IMG/VR virus record: IMGVR_UViG_3300020410_001426
Location: 1 to 20,590 of that record
From: a virus
Length of the DNA: 20,590 nucleotides
Reading direction: 5' to 3' (one strand)
The position numbers and the translations under genes are program-made. The notes below the pieces were generated by a model. It saw nothing but the letters and a program-made list of their open reading frames with translations. It was not told the origin of the DNA and searched no databases. Shown in pieces: positions 15,077 through 20,590 of this stretch. Each line of letters opens with the position of its first letter. Position 1 is the stretch's first letter.

Positions 15077-16074
15077 TATTTTTTGCCCTCAACGGAAAAG
15101 CGTTTCATGTATCTGTACAAATTTTCATGTCGGGCGGTGGCTATGTCGTCTTTTCGTTTCATAATCTCAATTGAGGTTTTGTCGAATGACATGTCCATCT
15201 CCCTGATACTGTCTTTGATGATCTTTGTCGACTGATATGGAATATTTGGAGCATCAAGCTGCATCATTCCGTAGTTCGTTAAGATCAAGTTCTTACTATC
15301 ATTTATACTATCATATATTTTCAATTTGCCAAGGTTTTTTTCACAATCTTCAAAAATTTCTTTAAGACTGTGCTCTTTTTCCTCAGCAAGATATGGAAAC
15401 CTCTTGGCAATCTTGCCAAGACCCACATTTGATGCACCGGGAAGGTTGTCGGATTTGTCACCAGCAATGGACCTTGCAACTGCAAAGTTTCGAGGGTGAA
15501 TTCCGCTATCTTCCAGGATCATGTCCTGGTGAACCAGCTCTGCTCGGCCGCCAGTCTGGGGTCGGTAGATCAAGGTATCGATATCGCCAAGACTACCCCT
15601 AGCAAGCTGATAAAAGTCCTTATCCGAAGAATAGATGACCTTCTGCCATTCTTCAAAATCTTCCATTTGAGCGACATAGGAGATCACATCATCCGCTTCG
15701 ACATTTTCGATCATGATCTGGTGAATTGGCATCTTGTCGATGTATTCATACAAGCGACCCAGCTGCCACAAATGACTTTCGGCATGCTGTTCCGGTGTCA
15801 TCTGTTGCCTATCGAAACGGTTAAGTCGAGGAGGCTTACGCCCCTGCTTGTAGCCTGGGGCAATCTTTCGCTTACGAAGACTGCCACCTGGACCGTCCCA
15901 AACCATAACAACTTTATCTGGATCGAGTTCGTTGCAGACTTTCTGAATTGAGTTCATGGTTCCGACCAGACCTCCAACAGGTCCAGTTTGAGAAACTGCA
16001 GGGTTTGCCTCAAAGTTTCTTCTGAACATGTTGGAGCCATCTATTATCAGAACTCTGTTCTTTTTATTCGACAT
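15076..16074 (-). CDS. 5'-3' exonuclease / flap endonuclease
   Basis: A 332-residue PIN/FEN nuclease that removes RNA primers and 5' flaps. Metal-binding acidic residues are in place: LIIDGSNMFRRNF (Asp12), VMVWDGPGGSLRK (Asp60), ENVEADDVISY (Glu126, Asp128, Asp129), IYSSDKDFYQL (Asp151, Asp153) and AGDKSDNLPG (Asp206, Asp209) leading into the helix-hairpin-helix GASNVGLGKIAKRF. In bacteria this domain is fused to DNA polymerase I; here it is separate from polA, as in T4 (RNase H) and T5/T7-like phages. The ATG at 16074 is chosen, with GGTGA 5 nt upstream. An upstream ATG (16086) lacks a ribosome site. It overlaps the recombinase end by 11 nt. Confidence 0.92.
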   Translation of the reverse strand: MSNKKNRVLIIDGSNMFRRNFEANPAVSQTGPVGGLVGTMNSIQKVCNELDPDKVVMVWDGPGGSLRKRKIAPGYKQGRKPPRLNRFDRQQMTPEQHAESHLWQLGRLYEYIDKMPIHQIMIENVEADDVISYVAQMEDFEEWQKVIYSSDKDFYQLARGSLGDIDTLIYRPQTGGRAELVHQDMILEDSGIHPRNFAVARSIAGDKSDNLPGASNVGLGKIAKRFPYLAEEKEHSLKEIFEDCEKNLGKLKIYDSINDSKNLILTNYGMMQLDAPNIPYQSTKIIKDSIREMDMSFDKTSIEIMKRKDDIATARHENLYRYMKRFSVEGKK

Positions 16075-17197
16075 CTTGTTCACCATCGCCGTAGAAATCT
16101 TCTGCACTTCCGACACGATCAGCAAACTTGCGGACCACCTCTTCATTGAAGATATCCATTACGGAGGTTCTGAACTTCTCTTCTTTCATCTTATCGTTCC
16201 ACTGCTTAGATTGAAACTTTTCTTTTTCACCATCAGTGTGTACCAGAGTATACCATGCTCCTGCTGAAGCAATCTTGTCGGACTTTCCTTTGATTGCCTC
16301 GAAAATGCTCGCATCGTCTTCGATAAACACATCGTCGCCCCACATAATCTTAAAGAAGGCTTCGCGACCTTCTGTACCGAAGCGAGACTTCTTGATCTTT
16401 GCCTTGGTTTCTGAGCCAATACGAAAACCGTTATCATCATAGATGTATGATGCCTTGCCTTTTCTACCTGTCAGAAAGATACGCAGACTGGAAGAATAGT
16501 GCATCGACTTACCACCTGGAGAGATGTATGGATCAATCAAGGCTGATGCCATGTCTCTGGTGATGTTTGTCTTCAACTGATTTAAGACTAGGAAAGTGCT
16601 GTTTGTCTCATTCAAAGGAACAGTTAGTTTTGCCATTGCCTTTGAGAGAATCCGTGCCTTAACACCGATAGACTCTGAGGGGTTGTATGTTCCTGCAACA
16701 TCCAATTCCGTTGGTGTGTTTGCAAGGGAGTCCCAAATAAACAACACCTGCTCGTTGCCCTCTGTTAAGATCGTCTCAATTGTTTCAAAAACATTCTCAA
16801 CAGAAGTGGGGGTAACTCTAAGAAAGTTATCCTCGTCGATACCTGCTTTTTTGAGGAAATTAAAGTCCAATGCTGCTTCGGAGTCGAAGTAAACAACACC
16901 GATGTCTTTTGCATTTGCGTTTGCTGCGACTTGGGCAGCAAGATAGGACTTGCCTGATCCTTCAAGACCACACATTTCAGTAATTCTTCCAACTGGGATT
17001 CCTCCCATTCTGCCTCGGGCGATGACACCATCAAGCCAAGTGCAGCCGGTTGAAATCCAGTCTTGCACATCTGAGGGGTTGGTGTCGGAAAGATCTGCGG
17101 CGACGGTCATGCCTGCTTTCTTATTTAAAACCGACTTAATGCCTGCGATGCCCAATTTACCGGGCTTAGTTCTCATTTTTTTCATATCTGTTGCCAT
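16064..17197 (-). CDS. uvsX: UvsX/RecA-type recombinase
   Basis: A 377-residue strand-exchange ATPase. Walker A is GLEGSGKS (77-84), followed by VVYFDSEAALD. Walker B is QVLFIWDSLAN (150-160, Asp156). The L1/L2 area has VLNQLKTNI and PGGKSMHYSSSLRI, the latter close to the 'PGGxxLxFxSSxR' of RecA. The length is between T4 UvsX (391) and RecA (about 350), and the C-terminus is acidic. It forms filaments on ssDNA for recombination-dependent replication and repair. The gene lies just downstream of the tRNA, with GAGAGG 7 nt before the start and no promoter of its own that I can see. Confidence 0.93.
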   Translation of the reverse strand: MATDMKKMRTKPGKLGIAGIKSVLNKKAGMTVAADLSDTNPSDVQDWISTGCTWLDGVIARGRMGGIPVGRITEMCGLEGSGKSYLAAQVAANANAKDIGVVYFDSEAALDFNFLKKAGIDEDNFLRVTPTSVENVFETIETILTEGNEQVLFIWDSLANTPTELDVAGTYNPSESIGVKARILSKAMAKLTVPLNETNSTFLVLNQLKTNITRDMASALIDPYISPGGKSMHYSSSLRIFLTGRKGKASYIYDDNGFRIGSETKAKIKKSRFGTEGREAFFKIMWGDDVFIEDDASIFEAIKGKSDKIASAGAWYTLVHTDGEKEKFQSKQWNDKMKEEKFRTSVMDIFNEEVVRKFADRVGSAEDFYGDGEQDVE

Positions 17198-17219
17198 TGC
17201 AATACCTCTCTTTAAAAAA

Positions 17220-17294
<75 letters not shown>

Positions 17295-17320
17295 AAAAAA
17301 GCCGGGGGGTAAACCCCCCG
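17295..17320 (-). terminator. Intrinsic terminator after the ssDNA-binding gene
   Basis: On the minus strand, CGGGGGG and CCCCCCG form a perfect 7-bp GC stem (17303-17320) around a 4-nt loop TTTA. GC and then six Ts (17295-17300) follow. This is a textbook Rho-independent terminator 9 nt behind the stop at 17330. The tRNA starts at the next base. Confidence 0.93.
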
Positions 17321-17329
17321 ACTGGTGCT

Positions 17330-18097
17330 CTAGGCATTGAGTAAATCGTTTAACTGATCTTTCACCGTGCCTGTTGCTGCAGCAGCAACTGGGGCATTTG
17401 CATACTTGGCTGTCTCTTTTGACTCGCCTTCTGCGGAAGTGTCACCGGATAAATGACCGTCCAAAATGGTTTGGACCTCAGCAGTAGATTTCTTCTCGAA
17501 TAACTCGTCCAAACTTGGGACAGTTTCGAGAATCTCTGCACATTGCTCAGGACTAGAATCCTCACAGACAGAAGAAGACTTACGTTTTGGAGTCAACTTT
17601 GTTTGCGGGAAAGACTGACCTGGTGCTTTGCCATAATGCAAGTCCAAATCGGTACCTTCCTGAACATCGGTGATGTCCCCGTATTCTGGATTAAGAACCA
17701 AGTTCAAAAGTGTTTCGTATGCCATTTTGCCATAACCCCACACTTTAACACCCAAGTTCTCTTCACCACGAACCAAGACAGGAGAAAAGAAACGTTGACG
17801 AGCAGTTAAATCCTTTGCCATCTTGACGCTATCGTCATCTCCATCGCGATAGAGTTTGCTTGCGAAATCACAAACAGGGCACTCTTCGCCAAAGTTCTTC
17901 TTGGGACACAGGAATCCACCGTTGGTGCCAACATTGTAGTGAAAGAAGTAATCCTTGAAAGGATCTCCATCTTTTGTAGGTACAATTCGAATCGTTTGAT
18001 TGCCGTCGGACGGGCGCCAGAAATTGGAACCGCCGCCTTGTCCTTTGGTGGTCAGCTTGGTCAAGCGATCTCTCATTTTACTCATATCAATTGCCAT
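17330..18097 (-). CDS. gp32-type single-stranded DNA-binding protein
   Basis: A 255-residue protein with T4 gp32 features. It opens MAIDMSKMRDRL with a basic region, then FWRPSDGNQTIRIVP. A zinc site follows, formed by His53 in FFHYNVG, Cys64 (LCPKKNFG), Cys73 and Cys76 (CPVC), close in spacing to the His-Cys3 set of gp32. FFSPVLVRG and VKVWGYGKMAYE follow, with a Ser/Ala/Glu-rich linker and a C-terminal VKDQLNDLLNA that may contact replication partners. It coats ssDNA and organises the helicase, recombinase and polymerases. AAGGAG lies 9 nt before the start. It has its own strong promoter and terminator, so it is expected to be made in large amounts. Confidence 0.88.
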   Translation of the reverse strand: MAIDMSKMRDRLTKLTTKGQGGGSNFWRPSDGNQTIRIVPTKDGDPFKDYFFHYNVGTNGGFLCPKKNFGEECPVCDFASKLYRDGDDDSVKMAKDLTARQRFFSPVLVRGEENLGVKVWGYGKMAYETLLNLVLNPEYGDITDVQEGTDLDLHYGKAPGQSFPQTKLTPKRKSSSVCEDSSPEQCAEILETVPSLDELFEKKSTAEVQTILDGHLSGDTSAEGESKETAKYANAPVAAAATGTVKDQLNDLLNA

Positions 18098-18162
18098 ATT
18101 ATTTTTCTCCTTGTAAAGACATGGGGCAAATCTCCCCGCATGCCTGGTTTGTTAGTTTGTTT

Positions 18163-18191
18163 ATATTAACACAGTACCCAGAACGTGTCAA
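18163..18191 (-). promoter_or_regulatory. Strong extended sigma-70 promoter for the ssDNA-binding gene
   Basis: The -35 TTGACA is at 18186-18191 and the -10 TAATAT at 18163-18168, with a 17-bp spacer and TGT directly before the -10. The match is strong, but the -10 has two mismatches at exactly this register. Transcription would start near 18156 and give a leader of about 58 nt that includes a small GGGG/CCCC hairpin (18123-18137). The -35 overlaps the stop codon of the upstream gene. Confidence 0.82.
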
Positions 18192-19024
18192 GTCGTTTTT
18201 TGTATCACTGCTGATGATTGGATACAAAAAACATGAGGCTCCTCGTAAGATGTTGAATACACTCGGTAAGAGGTCCTCTGCTCGGCATCTCGCTTAGAAT
18301 CAATCTGCTCTCTAATTTTTGAGATAAGATTATTATCGTTTCTAAGTTCAGTGTCGTTTATACCATAATAATACATTCTTTCCTTCGTGTTGTCAAGAGG
18401 AAAGAATGATTTTTCTTGTCCCGTCGTGAAATCGACCATCCCAAGGGTCATAATACGGGAATGATCAATCTTCTCTGAATCTGAGCTCAAGACGGGTTTT
18501 GCATGCTCAAAATAATAAATTAAATTAAGAGAGTTTACGATGTATCCGCGAAAAGTCTCTTCATAGCCAATAATTGGAACATTACCAATCGCAGTTTCGA
18601 TGTCTTTCGCATTCGTCAAGATTACACCAGCAATAACCCCAGAACGAGCATATTCCTGCAAAACATTAAAAATCATTCTTTCAGTAAGGCGAGATTGTTC
18701 GTTTAGGGTGCGCAGGTCGGGTTGAACATATAAAACAGTTGTTTTGCTGCTGGGCAGTTGCTCAAGGACCCTGAGAGTGATGGCGGAAATTAGCTCTCCT
18801 CCCGACACAAGAACAAGACTCTTGCCGGACATACCCTTGAAGAAATAGGATAAGCCAGGACAATTCTGTTCATACTTCTCTGGTGTTTTTTCTTTTTTAA
18901 TGCCTCGTGTTCTCTTGGTCTTTTCCAGACCATGATCAAGCTTGTAGACATCGTAGTTTTTCAATTTTTCGAAATCAGCTGCGAGTTCGCAACCAAGCTT
19001 TCCAATACCAACAATGTTTATCAT
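18188..19024 (-). CDS. Possible divergent tubulin/FtsZ-like protein
   Basis: A 278-residue protein that I cannot assign firmly. The order of elements follows the tubulin/FtsZ GTPase fold. MINIVGIGKLGCELA (1-15) is at the first nucleotide loop. SLVLVSGGELISAITLRVLEQL (69-90) is where the G-box and helix 4 would be. TTVLYVQPDL then RTLNEQSRLTERMIFNVLQEY (105-125) is like 'VVTxPF..EG..R...A...L'. GVILTNAKDIE (133-143) is like 'IxNDRLL'. The YEETFRGYIVNSLNLI helix is like the 'AF..AN..L' helix. The classical GGGTGTG is missing, so GTP binding is doubtful. Alternatives are another Rossmann-type NTP-binding protein. ATGA overlap with polA; GGAG 5 nt before the start. It contains an internal promoter match. 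Confidence 0.45.
   Translation of the reverse strand: MINIVGIGKLGCELAADFEKLKNYDVYKLDHGLEKTKRTRGIKKEKTPEKYEQNCPGLSYFFKGMSGKSLVLVSGGELISAITLRVLEQLPSSKTTVLYVQPDLRTLNEQSRLTERMIFNVLQEYARSGVIAGVILTNAKDIETAIGNVPIIGYEETFRGYIVNSLNLIYYFEHAKPVLSSDSEKIDHSRIMTLGMVDFTTGQEKSFFPLDNTKERMYYYGINDTELRNDNNLISKIREQIDSKRDAEQRTSYRVYSTSYEEPHVFCIQSSAVIQKTT
18368..18396 (-). promoter_or_regulatory. Possible sigma-70 promoter inside the tubulin-like gene
   Basis: The -35 TTGACA is at 18391-18396 and the -10 TATTAT (one mismatch) at 18368-18373, with a 17-bp spacer. Transcription would begin near 18361, about 264 nt before the ssDNA-binding start, and would make a second upstream promoter for that gene. It lies wholly in coding sequence, so confidence is moderate. 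Confidence 0.45.
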
Positions 19025-20232
19025 TTTAGCTCCAACTTTTTCATGCTACCGAAGGTTTTTCCTGCGGATGCACCAACTCTGATCTTTCCGAATCTGGTGT
19101 TCGAAAAAAGATCCACTAGATCCATTATACAGTCTAGTTCAGACTTTTTAAGATCAATTACAATAGAATCATGCAAACAAAATTTTATGAAACTCTCTGT
19201 GCCCTGAAGGTGCTTATAGACCTTTGCCATCTGCTCAAAAACCATATCTGCAGTGGTTGACTGCACGAGGTGGTTTAAGGCTCGGAAGTCATCAGTCTTG
19301 ATCGTCCTCCCCATTGGGGTGGTAACTGAATCTTCCTGGCGGTTGTAAAAAGAGGTCAGGATCTTGTCCTTGTCGTAAAGCTTTTGTATATTTTCTCCAA
19401 TATCGGAGGTCTTCGAGCCATACAGCCAAGAGAGCACGAGCTCTTTCGCTTTTTCTCTGGATACGCCCAGACTTGATGCGTGCCATTGATGTATGTCTCC
19501 TTCTGGTTGCTTCATGCCTGCCAATGCAAGCAATACACGGATTTCCGCTGCATTATAATCGAGCTCAAGCAACAGATCGTTTTCTGGTAAAAGGATCTCC
19601 CTGAAACTCTTGTCTAAATTAAGTATCGGGAAGCTGCTTGATTTTACCGCAAGACGTCCAGTTTTTGTTCTAAACGGATCATATATAATTGTGTTTGATT
19701 TCTTTCCTTGTTTGATTGCCTCGAAAAGATCCCTTGCTCGCTTCTTGTGAAGCATGCCCTTTAGGGCGGCAGGATTGAGGGTTATTTTCCTTTTTTTGAT
19801 GTCGGCGACCATCACCACCAAATCTTTCAATAAATCGTAATTTTGGGGCTTAAGTTGCTCTGCGAACACGGATTTAACGATTCTCGTCTTGAGGTCACAA
19901 TACTCCTTCAAATATTGGTCTGGAATAAGGTCAAAGAAGCAGTTTTCGTTCAAATCAACCTTTGCTTCGACAAAAGAGCTGTGATATGCGGTCATTCTTT
20001 TATTAATCTTATTCCATCTTGCCTTGATTCCCTTTGGGCACACTTCATCGAGTGATTTGCCCTGACAATACAGGTTTGCAAACTCCACCTGATCTGCACC
20101 GATGGAGGCGAGGGAATCTGTATGTTTCCAAGTGTGGGTCAAGCCGTCGGGAATGCCTTGAAAGTGCAATTCACCGTCGCAATAGACCCCGACACACTCT
20201 GATTTGTCGTCGAGGGTTACGAAATGTCTCAT
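19021..20232 (-). CDS. polA: Short family-A DNA polymerase (PolA), polymerase domain only
   Basis: A 403-residue family-A polymerase. It has TKTGRLAVKSS (189-199), motif A LELDYNAAEIRVL (222-234; Asp225, Glu230), motif B SREKAKELVLSWLYG (258-272; Arg259, Lys263, Tyr271), FRALNHLVQSTTADMV (316-331) and motif C CLHDSIVID (352-360; His354, Asp355). Catalytic Asp225/Asp355 are kept. The residue at the E. coli Phe762 position is Leu267, and the Glu after the motif C Asp is Ser356. About 180 N-terminal residues have no visible 3'-5' exonuclease motifs, so the protein cannot proofread by the usual domain. The start has AGGTG about 4 nt upstream, 7 nt after the previous stop. A promoter lies in the upstream gene. 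Confidence 0.9.
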   Translation of the reverse strand: MRHFVTLDDKSECVGVYCDGELHFQGIPDGLTHTWKHTDSLASIGADQVEFANLYCQGKSLDEVCPKGIKARWNKINKRMTAYHSSFVEAKVDLNENCFFDLIPDQYLKEYCDLKTRIVKSVFAEQLKPQNYDLLKDLVVMVADIKKRKITLNPAALKGMLHKKRARDLFEAIKQGKKSNTIIYDPFRTKTGRLAVKSSSFPILNLDKSFREILLPENDLLLELDYNAAEIRVLLALAGMKQPEGDIHQWHASSLGVSREKAKELVLSWLYGSKTSDIGENIQKLYDKDKILTSFYNRQEDSVTTPMGRTIKTDDFRALNHLVQSTTADMVFEQMAKVYKHLQGTESFIKFCLHDSIVIDLKKSELDCIMDLVDLFSNTRFGKIRVGASAGKTFGSMKKLELK

Positions 20233-20239
20233 CTATCAC

Positions 20240-20590
20240 CTAAAATACGAAATTTGGTTTTCTGTCCGACTGTTCAACGAAAAGTGGGTTGAACTCATCA
20301 TTAATATAACGCAATGCTGCCGTTCTGTCAAGGCTTTTTTCAATGTTCACTGCTTTTTTGACGATATTGTCAAATTCTTGCTGAGAAATGTCCTTATTTG
20401 CTTCCCTGGCTTTAATAAAGGTAAACACCCTCAGCCAATAGTCAATACCCAGATCCGAAATTGCACCCTGAATGGTTGCTGGTTCGAAAGTTGGACGGGT
20501 TTTGAGGGAATATGAGGTTTTGCCGTTTTTATGGCAAATCTCAGCATAAGACTCTTCTTGTGAGAACTCAGATGCATAGAAATCTGAGAT
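20240..20590 (-). CDS. 3' end of an unrecognised gene, 5' end off the window
   Basis: The frame is open from the right edge to the stop at 20240, giving at least 116 C-terminal residues. A GTG at 20428 is inside this frame and need not be the start. The visible part is mostly helical and charged (GAISDLGIDYWLRVFTFIKA, then KKAVNIEKSLDRTAALRYI) and ends FVEQSDRKPNFVF. No family is recognised. It sits 7 nt before polA and carries a promoter match that probably serves polA. Confidence 0.75.
   Translation of the reverse strand: MSDFYASEFSQEESYAEICHKNGKTSYSLKTRPTFEPATIQGAISDLGIDYWLRVFTFIKAREANKDISQQEFDNIVKKAVNIEKSLDRTAALRYINDEFNPLFVEQSDRKPNFVF
20304..20332 (-). promoter_or_regulatory. Sigma-70-type promoter inside the upstream gene, toward polA
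   Basis: The -35 TTGACA is at 20327-20332 and the -10 TATATT (one mismatch) at 20304-20309, with a 17-bp spacer. The start would be near 20297, about 65 nt before the polA start. The site encodes part of the C-terminus of the upstream protein (LDRTAALRYI). Confidence 0.6.

Noticed and set aside
3789-17197. Bacterial chromosome origin because of DnaE, RecA-like and DnaB-like genes
   Set aside because: Gene packing on one strand, gp32-type SSB, stand-alone 5' exonuclease, phage-type Dam and many tiny unknown genes fit a phage rather than a chromosome.
20345-20373. Another TTGACA at 20368-20373 as a promoter
   Set aside because: The hexamer 17 bp downstream (GTGAAC on the minus strand) is not like a -10. 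The same holds for TTGACA at 588, 2056, 2325, 8687, 13284 and 13831.

Overview
The window looks like part of a tailed double-stranded DNA phage genome of the large, T4-related replication type common in marine and other aquatic samples. All 26 protein genes and the one tRNA gene that I can support lie on the minus strand. They are packed end to end with ATGA, TAATG or few-base junctions, and no stretch over 300 bases lacks a gene. No integrase, transposase, CRISPR array or rRNA is visible, and neither the host nor the exact phage group can be read from the sequence. Transcription runs from high to low coordinates, so the layout is given in that order.

Replication and recombination block (20590 to 13.7 kb): the 3' end of an unrecognised gene; a short family-A DNA polymerase without an exonuclease domain; a possible divergent tubulin/FtsZ-like protein; a gp32-type zinc-containing ssDNA-binding protein; a strong hairpin terminator directly followed by tRNA-Gly(GCC); a UvsX/RecA-type recombinase; a flap/5'-3' exonuclease; and a DnaB-type helicase.

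Nucleotide and accessory block (13.7 to 7.3 kb): a coenzyme B12-dependent (class II) ribonucleotide reductase; a small coiled-coil protein; a GroES-like co-chaperonin; a small membrane protein; two tandem, paralogous DOT1-like methyltransferases; a Rossmann-like unknown; a nucleotidyltransferase-like protein; and a small unknown. The methyltransferase to nucleotidyltransferase cluster is the part of the window with the least obvious function and is the best candidate for an undescribed system.

Second polymerase and nucleotide-pool block (7.3 to 0.45 kb): a full-length bacterial-type DNA polymerase III alpha subunit (DnaE) with an apparently complete PHP metal site; two small unknowns; dUTPase; phage N6-adenine methyltransferase; a small zinc-ribbon protein; an IMP dehydrogenase/GMP reductase family enzyme; a possible ribbon-helix-helix protein; and a sigma region 4-like protein. 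At the left edge is the start of an acidic, repeat-containing protein of the kind found near phage head genes.

Regulation is unusually readable. Five sites on the minus strand match TTGACA, exactly 17 bp, then TATAAT with at most one mismatch in the -10. They precede polA, the ssDNA-binding gene (twice), dnaE and dut, and three of them lie inside the upstream gene. This suggests that host sigma-70 polymerase drives the block in staggered units, while the sigma-like protein may serve later genes. Having two different replicative-type DNA polymerases in one early region is the other main oddity.
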